Origin: Marinifilum sp. N1E240
Lineage (GTDB): Bacteria > Bacteroidota > Bacteroidia > Bacteroidales > Marinifilaceae
Length of the DNA: 64,000 nucleotides
Direction: 5' to 3'
Assembly: GCF_009295825.1 (NCBI RefSeq)
Contig: NZ_WHKF01000007.1
Coordinates: forward strand, 1 to 64,000
The position numbers were made by a program, and so were the translations under genes. Of this stretch, positions 18,518-28,383 are shown in pieces; position 1 is the first letter of the stretch; each line of letters opens with the position of its first letter. The notes under the pieces were generated by a model. It saw only the letters and a list, made by a program, of their open reading frames with translations. It searched no databases and had not been told where the DNA came from.

Positions 18518-19639
18518 ATGAAAAAGTTAATCATAGCAGGTATAATTCCACTCTTGTTTGCGTGTTCTGCAAAAGATGCGGAAAAAGATTTGAACAAAGA
18601 AGAACAACTTAAAAAATACAAAACTGAATTTGCAGTTTTAAAAAAGAAGATTTCGGCTCTTGAAACTGAAATTAAAAACGAAAGTGGTGACGAGCAAACC
18701 ATAAATGTTGTAGTTGAGGAATTGAAATCTTCGAAGTTTGAGCATTACATTCAAATTACAGGTAATGTTGAAGCTGATAAAAATATCACTATTACACCAG
18801 AAACTGGAGGAAATATCATTTCTATTGATGTCGTTGAAGGACAAAAAGTAAAAAAAGGTGATGTATTAGGAAGACTGAATACTTCTCAAATTCAGCGAAC
18901 AATTGACGAGGTAAAAACCAATCTTGATTTGTCTACAACTATTTTTGAAAGACAAGAAAGACTTTGGAAGCAAAAAATTGGTTCCGAGATTGAGTATTTA
19001 CAAACCAAAGCAAATAAGGAATCATTAGAAAGAAACCTTGAAGCATTGCAGGCACAAAAGGATATGGCAATTATTACCGCTCCATTTAATGGTATAGTAG
19101 ATGAAATTCATCAAAAGAAAGGTGAATTGGCTGGTCCATCTATTCCTTTTGCTCAATTGGTAAATATCGATAAAGTATACGTAGAAGGCGATGTTTCTGA
19201 ATCTTATCTTAACTATATCAAATCTGGTGCAGTTGTGCTATTGGATTTCCCGGCAATTGGTTTCTCTACATCCGCTCCTATCTATCGTACTTCGAATGTT
19301 ATTGATCCTGGAAACAGAAGTTTTAAGGTTAGAATTAACCTAAACAATTCAAATCACCAGATCAAACCAAACCTGATTTCTATCATGAAAATCAAAGATT
19401 ATGAGGTTGATAATGCAATGGTGGTACCTTCAATCCTAATTAAAAAAGATTTTGAAGGAAACTACTTGTACCTGGCGAAAAAGGAAGGAAAACATTTTGT
19501 AGCTAAAAAAACCTACATCAATGTATCAAAAACCTACAACAACAAATCAATGGTTGAATCAGGTTTAAACTTAGGAGATAAAATTATTACCGAAGGTTTT
19601 GCTCAGGTTGTAAACGGAACGCTTATCAACACCAAATAA
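18518..19639 (+). CDS. RND efflux periplasmic adaptor (membrane fusion protein)
   Basis: A 373-residue lipoprotein (signal peptide ending LLFAC, Cys16) that bridges the RND pump and TolC channel. A coiled-coil segment lies at about residues 25-55, followed by the lipoyl/biotinyl-like half motifs (NIISIDVVEGQKVKKGDVLG and ITAPFNGIVDEIHQKKGELA) flanking a second helical hairpin, then the beta-barrel domain (VYVEGDVSESYL). It has the usual length and order for the AcrA/HlyD-like family. Confidence 0.93.
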   Translation: MKKLIIAGIIPLLFACSAKDAEKDLNKEEQLKKYKTEFAVLKKKISALETEIKNESGDEQTINVVVEELKSSKFEHYIQITGNVEADKNITITPETGGNIISIDVVEGQKVKKGDVLGRLNTSQIQRTIDEVKTNLDLSTTIFERQERLWKQKIGSEIEYLQTKANKESLERNLEALQAQKDMAIITAPFNGIVDEIHQKKGELAGPSIPFAQLVNIDKVYVEGDVSESYLNYIKSGAVVLLDFPAIGFSTSAPIYRTSNVIDPGNRSFKVRINLNNSNHQIKPNLISIMKIKDYEVDNAMVVPSILIKKDFEGNYLYLAKKEGKHFVAKKTYINVSKTYNNKSMVESGLNLGDKIITEGFAQVVNGTLINTK

Positions 19640-19651
19640 TTCGAAGAAATT

Positions 19652-22600
19652 ATGGATAATACAAAAGACAATATACTTGCCGAAAATCAGCAACGGCAGT
19701 TTAAACCAACCTTCGGAGCTTTAAAGAACAAGAATTCCATTTTTATTCTGACTTTTATTCTGATAGTATTTGGTTGGTTCTCGTACCAAAGTATGCCTAG
19801 GGAATATTTCCCTGAAGTTGTGATTCCAAATATCATGGTATCTACTCCTTATCCAGGAAACTCTCCTATTGATATCGAGAATTTGGTGACACGACCAATT
19901 GAAAAGGAATTAAAATCATTAAAAGGTGTAAAGAAATTAAGTTCTGCTTCATACGAAGACATGAGTTTAATTGTGGTTGAGTTTAATACGGATATCCCTG
20001 TAAAACAAGCTCTGCAAGACACTAAGGATAAGGTTGATAAATCCTTAAGTGAATTGCCTGATGATTTGGATACGGATCCTATAGTTGAAGATGTTGACTT
20101 TGCAGATTTCCCAATTCTTAATGTAAACCTTTCGGGTGATTTTGGATTGGATGATTTGAAGGAGTTTGCTGAAGAATTGCAAGACAAATTCGAATCTCTT
20201 CCAGAAGTTTCTGAAGCGGATATAAAAGGTATTGATGAAAGAGAAATCAAAATCAACGCCGATTTACATAAAATGGAAGCCAATGGAGTTACTTTTCATG
20301 ATATCGAACTTGCCATTGGGGATGAAAATGTAACGGTAAGTGCTGGAACTTTAATTACGGATAACACACGAAGAAGTATTCGTACAAGTGCCGATTACAC
20401 CAACATGCAGCAAATTGAAAATACCATTGTTAAAGTTACAAATGGTAGAGTTGTATATCTTAAAGATGTTGCGGAGGTTGAAGATGGGTATGAGGAACTT
20501 TCATCTATATCAAGATTAAACAATCATCCTGTAGTTTCTTTATCAATCACCAAAAAATCAGGTGAAAACCTTTTGGCTGCTACCGATGAAATTTACAATA
20601 TTATTTCTCAGGAAAAAGAAAATGGTGCACTACCAAGAGGGTTGATAGTTACAGTTACTGATGATACTTCGGAAGATGTAAGAGGACAAGTTGCCGATTT
20701 AGAGAATTCCATTATCATGGGGATGCTATTGGTAATTATTGTATTGTACCTGTTTATGGGCTTGAGAAATGCTTTATTTTCAGGTCTAGCAATTCCGATG
20801 TCGATGTTAATTTCGTTTATCATCTTAAACCAAATTGGCTATACTGTAAATCAGATGATTCTATTCTCACTGATTTTGGCTCTTGGTATGTTGGTTGATA
20901 ATGCCATTGTGGTAGTCGAAAATGTTTATCGATTGCACGAAGAAGGTTTATCAAAACTGGAAGCTACTAAAAAAGGTGTAAGTGAAATTGCCGGTCCTAT
21001 TATTTCATCAACGGCAACAACTCTTGCTGCATTTTTCCCACTATTAATGTGGAGTGGAATTATGGGTGAGTTCATGAAATATCTTCCAATTACTCTGATA
21101 ATTGTATTGGCATCATCACTATTTGTAGCTTTAATATTAAATCCTGTTTTTACAGCTAGTTTTGTTAAGATTGATGACGTAAATAAAAAAATGAATAAGA
21201 AAAAGTTCATCATTATTGCGTCAGCTTTCCTAATTGTTTCTTTGCCATTTTATTTAATGAAGATGTTTGGTGCATTGGAAACCTACTTAATGGCGAATCT
21301 ACTAGCTACAATTGGAATAATTATACTATTGAATCTGGCAATTTTAAAACCATTTGCACGCTGGTTTCAAACCGTTTTTCTGGTGGTTATGGAAAACAGA
21401 TATGAAAGAACATTGCGTTTCGCCTTAAAAGGAATTCGTCCATTCCTATTTTTTGCGGGAACATTCCTATTAATGATTGGCTCAATTTCTTTTTACTTTA
21501 AAACAAATCCTCTTTTTGTATTTTTCCCGGATAACGATCCAAAGTCGATATATGTAACCATGGAATTGCCTTTAGGAACAGATATTCATAAAACCAACGA
21601 AACAACTCAAAAAGTTGAATATATTGTGAACAAAACAATGTATCCATTTATGGGAATCATTCGTTCCATTTCAACCAATGTGGGTTCTGGTAAAGGTGGA
21701 ATGTTTTCATCAGATCGTGCTGCAAATAAATCATTAACTACCATTTCATTCGTCGAATTTAAAGAACGAAATGGAGTAAGTACTTCTGAAATAATGCAGG
21801 AACTCACCAACAATTTTAATGGATTTATTGGCGCTAAAATATTTGTTGAGAAAGATGATCAGGGACCTCCTGTTGGTTATCCAATTAATGTTGAGGTGGC
21901 AGGCGATGATTTTGAAAAACTATTAATTCAAGCTAATAGAGTAAAACAAATGCTTGATGAAGATAGAATCGCAGGTGTTGAAGAACTAAAATTAGATTTG
22001 GATCAGGGTAAACCTGAAATGCTAATCAATATTGACAGAGATAAGGTTCGTCGTTTTGGTTTGTCAACAAATCAAGTTGCAAGAGCATTAAGAAATTCTC
22101 TTTACGGATTGGAAGTTTCCAAATTTAAAGATGGAGAGGATGAGTATGATATCATGTTACGTTTGAATGACAAATACAGATATGATGTTCCTGCACTAAT
22201 GAATCAAAAAATTAGTGTGATGAGCCCGATAAGTAACCAAATGGTTCAAGTTCCCATTTCATCGGTTGCCAATTACAAATATGGATCGACTTACGAAAGA
22301 ATCAATCGTATCGAAAATACTCGTGTTGTTACCATTTACTCTAATGTAAAAGAAGGTTTTAATGCTAATATCATCAATACACGAATTCGCGAATTGTTAG
22401 CTGATTTTGAAATGCCTAAAGGTTATTCTTACAAACTTACCGGCGAGCAGGAAGAACAGGAAGAAACGCAAGCTTTCCTTACTCAAGCACTATTAATTGC
22501 TTTGGCATTAATTACTTTAATCCTTGTATCACAATTCAACTCGGCAATTAAGCCATTAATCATCATGATAACGGTTCTTTTTAGTACCATTGGTGTTTTC

Positions 22601-23089
22601 CTTGGATTGGGTATTTTCCAAATGCCATTTGTAATTCTAATGACAGGTATTGGAATTATCTCATTAGCTGGAATTGTAGTAAATAACGGTATTGTATTGG
22701 TTGATTACATAGATCTTTTAAGAAAAAGAAAGATTGAAGATACAGATATGAGCGAACGTAAATATTTGAGTTCGGCAGAAGAGATTGATTGTATTGCACA
22801 AGCAGGTAAAACTCGTTTACGTCCTGTTATGCTTACTGCAATTACAACCGTATTGGGATTATTTCCTCTAGCAGTTGGTATGAATTTCGATTTTACCACC
22901 TTACTAAGTGAATTTAATCCTCATTTATCCTTCGGTAGCGATAGTACTGCATTTTGGGGACCTATGTCGTGGACAGTAATTTTTGGATTGACAGTAGCAA
23001 CGTTCTTAACATTGATTATTGCTCCAGTCATGTTCCGTTTATCAACACAAATTGAGCACAGATTGTACGATTTTTTCTCAAAAAAATAG
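19652..23089 (+). CDS. RND-family efflux permease (HAE1/AcrB-like)
   Basis: A 1145-residue inner-membrane proton-driven pump with a first helix near residues 30-47, two large periplasmic loops and about 12 helices. The proton-relay helix reads LALGMLVDNAIVVVENVYR; AcrB has two Asp where this has Asp-Asn, a variant common outside the AcrB clade. The C-terminal half carries GIVVNNGIVLVDYIDLLR and RLRPVMLTAITTVLGLFPLA. An extra hydrophobic segment (about residues 520-570) makes it slightly longer than AcrB. Substrates cannot be predicted. It closes the TetR-TolC-MFP-RND operon. Confidence 0.95.
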   Translation: MDNTKDNILAENQQRQFKPTFGALKNKNSIFILTFILIVFGWFSYQSMPREYFPEVVIPNIMVSTPYPGNSPIDIENLVTRPIEKELKSLKGVKKLSSASYEDMSLIVVEFNTDIPVKQALQDTKDKVDKSLSELPDDLDTDPIVEDVDFADFPILNVNLSGDFGLDDLKEFAEELQDKFESLPEVSEADIKGIDEREIKINADLHKMEANGVTFHDIELAIGDENVTVSAGTLITDNTRRSIRTSADYTNMQQIENTIVKVTNGRVVYLKDVAEVEDGYEELSSISRLNNHPVVSLSITKKSGENLLAATDEIYNIISQEKENGALPRGLIVTVTDDTSEDVRGQVADLENSIIMGMLLVIIVLYLFMGLRNALFSGLAIPMSMLISFIILNQIGYTVNQMILFSLILALGMLVDNAIVVVENVYRLHEEGLSKLEATKKGVSEIAGPIISSTATTLAAFFPLLMWSGIMGEFMKYLPITLIIVLASSLFVALILNPVFTASFVKIDDVNKKMNKKKFIIIASAFLIVSLPFYLMKMFGALETYLMANLLATIGIIILLNLAILKPFARWFQTVFLVVMENRYERTLRFALKGIRPFLFFAGTFLLMIGSISFYFKTNPLFVFFPDNDPKSIYVTMELPLGTDIHKTNETTQKVEYIVNKTMYPFMGIIRSISTNVGSGKGGMFSSDRAANKSLTTISFVEFKERNGVSTSEIMQELTNNFNGFIGAKIFVEKDDQGPPVGYPINVEVAGDDFEKLLIQANRVKQMLDEDRIAGVEELKLDLDQGKPEMLINIDRDKVRRFGLSTNQVARALRNSLYGLEVSKFKDGEDEYDIMLRLNDKYRYDVPALMNQKISVMSPISNQMVQVPISSVANYKYGSTYERINRIENTRVVTIYSNVKEGFNANIINTRIRELLADFEMPKGYSYKLTGEQEEQEETQAFLTQALLIALALITLILVSQFNSAIKPLIIMITVLFSTIGVFLGLGIFQMPFVILMTGIGIISLAGIVVNNGIVLVDYIDLLRKRKIEDTDMSERKYLSSAEEIDCIAQAGKTRLRPVMLTAITTVLGLFPLAVGMNFDFTTLLSEFNPHLSFGSDSTAFWGPMSWTVIFGLTVATFLTLIIAPVMFRLSTQIEHRLYDFFSKK

Positions 23090-23111
23090 ATTCGTACAAA
23101 AAATAAACATC

Positions 23112-23138
23112 AAAAAGCCGGTTGTAAACCGGCTTTTT
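23112..23138 (+). terminator. Terminator of the RND operon
   Basis: A perfect 12-bp stem AAAAAGCCGGTT / AACCGGCTTTTT with a 3-nt loop, 22 bp after the permease stop. The remaining 335 bp to the next gene show nothing I recognise. Confidence 0.92.
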
Positions 23139-23473
23139 CCGTTCGTAGTAATTTTAAAAAAATTGAGGTTATCAACTAAACTAAATGTTTTTGTTGAAAA
23201 AAAAATGATGCTTATTCCAAAAGCTTTTACTAAATTGAGTGATCTTTATTGACAGGCTATAATTCCCTGATTGTGCTATTATTAGAGTAATATTTATAAA
23301 AAATTAAAATGAAATTTTCGTCCTGAAAAAAGATGTGTTTATCCACAAAAAATGGAGGTAAATAAAATCAGGGATATCGATTTTGGGCAACAACATAATA
23401 ATTCGTAAATTTTTAATTGTGAGTTTGTTATTTCCAATTAACCAAATTAACCATATTCACTAAACCCTTAACC

Positions 23474-24067
23474 ATGGAAATCATCTCGATCATACTGCAA
23501 ATATTAATTTTATCTGCTCTGGCATTTATTATTTCTTTTCTGATACAGGAAAAAAGAAACGCATCTGCAAGTTCGGAAGAAACAGCTACAGAATCTGAAG
23601 TGAAGGACTCAACCACGAATTCGCTTCCAGCTTCTGACGAAACGCGCGAGGAGTTTCTTCGAATCAATGCATTTTTTATGAAGATTTTGTGTGAAAAGAA
23701 AAGCAAGAGCAATTTTAAAAGACTTCAGAAAGAATTTTTGGAGTTGGGAACTCGACTTTACTATTTAGCTTCGGAACTAACCATCCGGAAATTTTTAGAA
23801 TTTAAATCTCTCAGTTCATTTGTAGAAGGAACAGTACATGAGCATAAAATTGCATTACTTTGGTTCGCCGAGTTTAATGTATTGCTCAGAAAAGATTTAG
23901 GTCTTCAGACTTCTCCTGAACTGATAAAAGATTATCTGAACATTATCCTGACATACTGGGATGAAGATGAGATGGAAAAACAAGAATTAGACGATTTAAA
24001 AACGCAACTTGCCGACTCTATAGATAATTACTTTAGTGTTTTTAATGTAGGAACCTCATTAAATTAA
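23474..24067 (+). CDS. Membrane-anchored protein of unknown function
   Basis: A 197-residue protein with one N-terminal hydrophobic helix (about residues 4-25, without a clear cleavage site), then a Ser/Thr/Glu-rich linker (30-60), then an all-helical soluble domain (62-190) containing CEKKSKSNFKRLQKEFLELG. I recognise no family. It stands alone between two terminators, so context gives no function. Confidence 0.65.
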   Translation: MEIISIILQILILSALAFIISFLIQEKRNASASSEETATESEVKDSTTNSLPASDETREEFLRINAFFMKILCEKKSKSNFKRLQKEFLELGTRLYYLASELTIRKFLEFKSLSSFVEGTVHEHKIALLWFAEFNVLLRKDLGLQTSPELIKDYLNIILTYWDEDEMEKQELDDLKTQLADSIDNYFSVFNVGTSLN

Positions 24068-24090
24068 AAAAGTGCCTTTCGGCACTTTTT
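24067..24090. terminator. Bidirectional terminator
   Basis: A perfect stem AAAAAGTGCC / GGCACTTTTT with a TTTC loop and T-runs on both strands, between convergent genes ending at 24067 and 24092. Confidence 0.9.
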
Positions 24091-24091
24091 T

Positions 24092-25501
24092 TTATTTTCG
24101 TTGGTAACATCTAACCCAATCAATTTCCATTTCTGCATTCAAATCGTTCCTGGCTTCTTTTACTGCTAAACAAAAATTTAAATACATTGGGTCTTGCGGT
24201 ACTCCTTGATTTTGTTTCTTAATGGTGACATCATTTATTTTCCACTCCAGTTCATTAGCACTCCAATCAAGAGTATAAATAAAATATCCTTTATTTAAAT
24301 CTACTCCCTTAATTTTGAATTGATTCTTTTGAGGAGCATCTTCACTGCCCCAAAAGTTTCCAGAGTTTAATTTTCCTCCGTTAGCTGTTTTCAGAATATC
24401 AATATGCGGAAGACTTTTATCTGCAACCATCCAAAATGAATTTTGAACTTGCGAGTGATTCTTCAACTTTATCTTAGCTTCAAATCTACCATACTTTTGT
24501 TTAAATGAGTTTCCTGTATTCAGAACCGCTGAAGTATAATCAAATTGTTCAGGAACAAAACCTAAATTTGATTTCCAGGTTAAGCCTTCCTTCTTTTCTT
24601 TACGAGCTTGTAAAGCTGCTGTGGTTCCCGAAACTTTAATATTTTCACCTTCAGTAAACACATGTAAATCATCTTCTAAAGAATATCCCTTATCTAGTAA
24701 TTTATCTCCCCAATAGTAACGGGTAATCCATTTTGAAGAGTCTAAAGAACCCGAATCAAACTCTTCTGAAAAAGTAAGATCCCACTTTTTAAATTCCTCG
24801 AAAGGATTTTTAGCTTTTAATTTAAAGAACTTTACAAACTTATCACTTGATTTTAATTGCTCGTATTCTTTCAGCTTTTGAAAATCATCCGTTTTTTCAA
24901 ATCGCTTTTTATCCAACAGGAAATTCTTTTCTTTTTGAAATTCTTCCGAGCTAATTTTTTCTTCAAGCTGATAATATGTTTTCAGATCAGAAGAATTATC
25001 AAGCTCATTAAAAATTCTAAAAGCTTTCGATTTTTTAAACTTAAAATACTCTTTAATACGAGCAGATGATTTCAATCTTTTATATCCCTTCCACTCTTCA
25101 GCTTGCTTCTTTTTACTAAATCCTGATGATTTAACAATCATCTCCAATTCTTCAAATCTCTGTAAGTCTTCAGATTTTTGAACCAACTCATAGGTGCTCA
25201 ATTCAGAAGAATCTTTTAAACGAAAATAAATTTTGAATTTCTTAGATTTCTGGAAGCGCTTAAATTGTTTTTCATCCTGATACAATTCACTTCTTTTAAA
25301 GCTTTTGCTCTCTACACTTTTTCGATTTCTTTTGAATTCATCAGATAAAACATATATCTCTAATTCATTAAAATGCTTCAACTCTTCCGATTTCAAAAAC
25401 AATTCAAATTCTTCAAAGTCATTTCTAAGTTCGTCTCTCTTTTTCTCAATAGCAACTGTATTAGATGCTCTACGAAGTTTGGATGCTAAAAAAAAGCTCA
25501 T
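24092..25501 (-). CDS. GH16-like lectin-fold protein with degenerate active site and N-terminal helical repeats
   Basis: A 469-residue protein without a signal peptide. Residues about 38-231 contain three repeats of 50-60 residues opening S-x-[DE]-L-x-x-[FY]-x-x-L-E (at 38, 110 and 170) and later S-x-x-F-x-K, all charged and helical. Residues about 240-469 resemble the glycoside hydrolase 16 / laminarinase jelly roll (FDSGSLDSSKW, YGRFEAKIKL, DWVRCYQ). The catalytic pattern E-x-D-x-x-E reads HIDILK (366-371), so both glutamates are replaced by His and Lys. Hydrolysis is unlikely; carbohydrate binding or a structural role is possible. Confidence 0.75.
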   Translation of the reverse strand: MSFFLASKLRRASNTVAIEKKRDELRNDFEEFELFLKSEELKHFNELEIYVLSDEFKRNRKSVESKSFKRSELYQDEKQFKRFQKSKKFKIYFRLKDSSELSTYELVQKSEDLQRFEELEMIVKSSGFSKKKQAEEWKGYKRLKSSARIKEYFKFKKSKAFRIFNELDNSSDLKTYYQLEEKISSEEFQKEKNFLLDKKRFEKTDDFQKLKEYEQLKSSDKFVKFFKLKAKNPFEEFKKWDLTFSEEFDSGSLDSSKWITRYYWGDKLLDKGYSLEDDLHVFTEGENIKVSGTTAALQARKEKKEGLTWKSNLGFVPEQFDYTSAVLNTGNSFKQKYGRFEAKIKLKNHSQVQNSFWMVADKSLPHIDILKTANGGKLNSGNFWGSEDAPQKNQFKIKGVDLNKGYFIYTLDWSANELEWKINDVTIKKQNQGVPQDPMYLNFCLAVKEARNDLNAEMEIDWVRCYQRK

Positions 25502-25601
25502 ATTATTTTAATTTCAAGGATAAAAAACGAATGCCCAATTTATACATAATCGGTAAATAATCATAATCCGAATTAGTACGATATAGAGAATGGATAGACG
25601 A

Positions 25602-26426
25602 TTATTGTTTTACAAAGTGGTAAGTGATACTTCCAGTCTGTTCAGCTGGACTCGATGTACTTACGTTAAATCTGGTTTTAAATGAGGCTCCAACTGCAGC
25701 TTCAAATAAACAGTCATCTTGTACGCCTGATTCCTTTTTTAAAACTCTGGCATCAACAACTTTTCCACTTTGATTTACACTAATTTGCACCACAATTTTA
25801 CCTTCACCTTCGCATTTAAAAACCGGAATTGGTAAGTAAATCTTATGTCGCCCTTTTAAACTGTAATAAACACTACTCGGACCACTATATTCAATACTTT
25901 GCAATGAATCCAGAACTCTCTGTTTTTCTTTGGATTCAGCCAAGCTTATACTATCCAATTTATAGTCATCTGAATTACTTCTTCCATCAGGAGCTTCATC
26001 AGATCCATACTCATCCAAATTCTTACGAATTTCGTCTATCATATTCTCAACCTTCTGTTTCGGGTCAGAATTTGATTTTTTAACGTTTTGGTTTACGGCA
26101 ATTGATCGAAGAAGTTCGTCTACACTCTTAGTTATTTCAAAATTTTTTTCTTCCAGAACTTTTTCAATTTTCTCTTGTTCCTCTTTAAGAATCTGTTCTG
26201 CCACTTCAAGAGGAATATCGATGAAAATTTCTGGTTCAATATATTCTCTTCTGGTATTCAATTTAAAGGAAAATAAAATGATAAGAAGTAACATATGAAA
26301 TGCCAAGGTTCCCATTACACCATATTTATTTCTCTTTAAAAAACCAGAAAACTCAGATACCAAATAAGGACCAAATTCAATTATTCGTTTACCTATAATT
26401 TTTAGTATATCTGAAAGTGAGTTCAT
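25602..26426 (-). CDS. TonB-family energy transducer-like protein
   Basis: A 274-residue protein with a cytoplasmic N-terminus, one transmembrane helix (about 37-57), a Glu/Lys-rich periplasmic linker instead of the usual Pro-rich one, and a C-terminal TonB fold (about 195-274: GEGKIVVQISVNQSGKVVDA, then VLKKESGVQDDCLFEAAV). TonB C-terminal domains contact TonB-dependent receptors. No ExbB/ExbD genes are adjacent. Two cysteines (in FKCEG and DDCLF) could form a disulfide. Confidence 0.75.
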   Translation of the reverse strand: MNSLSDILKIIGKRIIEFGPYLVSEFSGFLKRNKYGVMGTLAFHMLLLIILFSFKLNTRREYIEPEIFIDIPLEVAEQILKEEQEKIEKVLEEKNFEITKSVDELLRSIAVNQNVKKSNSDPKQKVENMIDEIRKNLDEYGSDEAPDGRSNSDDYKLDSISLAESKEKQRVLDSLQSIEYSGPSSVYYSLKGRHKIYLPIPVFKCEGEGKIVVQISVNQSGKVVDARVLKKESGVQDDCLFEAAVGASFKTRFNVSTSSPAEQTGSITYHFVKQ

Positions 26427-26531
26427 CGATTAAGCGATAATAAAATTTGATTTTGCAATAATAACGATTCTAATACAAATTTATTAAGAAATAACGGCTA
26501 TCGTGCATTATCATTGCGAATACTAAAATAA

Positions 26532-26563
26532 AAAAGCCGCCTAAACTTAATTAAGCGACTTTT
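26532..26563 (-). terminator. Terminator of the 26588-27437 gene pair
   Basis: On the minus strand an AAAGTCGC / GCGGCTTT hairpin with one wobble pair is followed by a T-run, 24 bp beyond the stop at 26588. Confidence 0.65.
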
Positions 26564-26587
26564 GACAACTTTTATTATCTGAATTTA

Positions 26588-27055
26588 CTAAAACTTTCGT
26601 TCTTTTATTAAATTACCGCTGGCATCCCAAATGAACCAGGTTCCGACTTTTTTACCTTCCCTGTATTCCATTTCATAGCGCATTACGCCCTTGTCATCCC
26701 AAATGTACCATTTGCCATGCTTCTTATTCCGTCTGTAATTGGCTTCGGCAATTTTAATCGATTTATCATTCCATGTAATCCATGTTCCATCCATTAAACC
26801 AGATACATAAGATCGAATTTCCTGAGTCTGTTCATCCTCAAAAAAGAGAGTAATCTTACCATTACGCTTTCCCTCTTCCAAATTCATTTCAATCCTTTTG
26901 GCTCCACTCTCATAAAACTCGGTGTATGTACCGGTATATAAATCCCCAGATGTATTGTAATATAGTCCTTCAATCTCCTCAATTGACTGCGAGAACGAAT
27001 GACATGCTACAAGGCACAGTATAAGACTAACTACTACTTTAAAATTATTAATCAT
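26588..27055 (-). CDS. Exported MORN/YwqK-like repeat protein
   Basis: A 155-residue protein with a signal peptide (1-22, ending SFSQ). It carries about five copies of a short beta-hairpin repeat with G-x-W/x-x-W-x-D consensus, for example GTWITWNDKSIKIAEANYRR, GKWYIWDDKGVMRYEMEYRE and GTWFIWDASGNLIKERKF. This is the YwqK-antitoxin/MORN-like repeat that is common in Bacteroidota envelope proteins. Annotation as an antitoxin would be misleading here because the protein is exported and no toxin gene is next to it. Confidence 0.75.
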   Translation of the reverse strand: MINNFKVVVSLILCLVACHSFSQSIEEIEGLYYNTSGDLYTGTYTEFYESGAKRIEMNLEEGKRNGKITLFFEDEQTQEIRSYVSGLMDGTWITWNDKSIKIAEANYRRNKKHGKWYIWDDKGVMRYEMEYREGKKVGTWFIWDASGNLIKERKF

Positions 27056-27065
27056 TTACTCTTAA

Positions 27066-27437
27066 TTAGTCTTTTTTAAGTACCAAACGGATTACATTAT
27101 TCACTCCGCTTACATTTACATTCTTTAATTTATTGTCGGTATAAGAAATATAGCTCGACATTACATTGTAGTTACCTGGAACTATATTAGTAATCTTAAA
27201 ATTTCCATCAAAATCTGTATAAACAGTTTCCTCAGATCCTTCGAAACGAATTGCAACACCAGCTAAAGCTTCACCTGTTTCTGTATCCAAAACAACACCA
27301 GTAAGGCTTGTTGTTTCAATTGCTGCAGCTTCCGCCGCCGCCAATTCTCTGTCGCCCTCAGGCGTAACTACTTTTATTGCCTGGCTCTCAAAGCCAATTG
27401 CTAGTAGTGCGATAAAAAGAAAAACAAACTTTTTCAT
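27066..27437 (-). CDS. Exported CarboxypepD_reg-like domain protein
   Basis: A 123-residue protein: signal peptide (1-20, ending SQA), a short Ala/Glu-rich stretch, then a single transthyretin-like carboxypeptidase regulatory domain (about 45-121: TGVVLDTETGEALAGVAIRF, VYTDFDGNFKI). This domain normally heads SusC-type receptors; here it stands alone. It is 10 bp upstream of the MORN-like gene and probably cotranscribed with it. Confidence 0.8.
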   Translation of the reverse strand: MKKFVFLFIALLAIGFESQAIKVVTPEGDRELAAAEAAAIETTSLTGVVLDTETGEALAGVAIRFEGSEETVYTDFDGNFKITNIVPGNYNVMSSYISYTDNKLKNVNVSGVNNVIRLVLKKD

Positions 27438-27673
27438 TGTCTTAAAATTTTCGGTTTTAGTATTCTTTATCTAACTGATTTAGTATGACATCCAATCGTT
27501 TTTTTCATTAAATTAGATATCAACAATTAATTCTCTCATACTAAGAGGTTCTATTTCCTCTTGAGTACATAACAAAAGTAAGACTGTTTAATTTGATACA
27601 GATTAGGGAACGCTTATCAAAACCTTAAGTGTCAGTTAACTTTTTATTTAGATAATATTACAAATCTGATAAA

Positions 27674-28378
27674 GTGAATATCTCAAGAACCAGCGCAATA
27701 TGGTGGAATGATTTTGTCAATCTATTTTATCCCAAGCTATGTCAGGCATGTGGAAATTACTTGTTCAAAAATGAAATTTCAATTTGCACCAAATGTTTAT
27801 ATGATTTACCCACCACCAATTTTCATTTGGAAAAGAATAACCCAGTTTCTATTCTTTTTTGGGGAAGAGTAAAAATAGAATACGCAGCATCATATTTTAC
27901 TTTTGCCAAAGGGAGTAAATTTCAGAAACTAATCCACAAATTAAAATATCACAACCAACAAAACATTGGTATTGAATTAGGCAAGCACTTGGGAATTCAA
28001 TTAAAAAAATCAGATTATTTTAAAGATATTGATTTGGTAGTGCCTGTACCCTTACATCCTAAAAAGAAAAAAATAAGAGGATTTAACCAGGCAGAAGTTG
28101 TGGCAGATGGCATTGCAATTAGTATAAAAGTTCCAGTTGAAGCAGAGAATTTATATCGCTCGGTTCATACACAATCTCAAACGAAAAAGAACAAATTGGA
28201 ACGTTGGCAAAATGTAGATAATATTTTCAAACTAAAGGATATTAATCAATTTGCCAACAAGCACATTCTCCTTGTTGATGATGTTGTAACTACAGGATCA
28301 ACTTTAGAAGCATGTGCCCAGGCAATTTTGCAAGCTGATAGTGCCAAAGTAAGCATTGCAACATTAGCTTATGCTTAA
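27674..28378 (+). CDS. comF: ComF-family amidophosphoribosyltransferase-like protein
   Basis: A 234-residue cytoplasmic protein linked in other bacteria to DNA uptake. The N-terminal zinc ribbon has C23, C26, C38 and C41. The C-terminal phosphoribosyltransferase fold has the PRPP-binding HILLVDDVVTTGSTLEAC near residue 197 and VVPVPLHPKKKKIRGFNQA. The start is a GTG at 27674; no upstream in-frame ATG precedes the first conserved residues. No other competence gene is nearby. Confidence 0.88.
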   Translation: MNISRTSAIWWNDFVNLFYPKLCQACGNYLFKNEISICTKCLYDLPTTNFHLEKNNPVSILFWGRVKIEYAASYFTFAKGSKFQKLIHKLKYHNQQNIGIELGKHLGIQLKKSDYFKDIDLVVPVPLHPKKKKIRGFNQAEVVADGIAISIKVPVEAENLYRSVHTQSQTKKNKLERWQNVDNIFKLKDINQFANKHILLVDDVVTTGSTLEACAQAILQADSAKVSIATLAYA

Positions 28379-28383
28379 AATAT

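Noticed and set aside
24092-25501. Active secreted laminarinase
   Set aside because: Both catalytic glutamates are replaced and there is no signal peptide.
26588-27055. YwqK-type antitoxin of a toxin-antitoxin pair
   Set aside because: The protein has a signal peptide and its neighbour is an exported CarboxypepD_reg-like protein, not a toxin.
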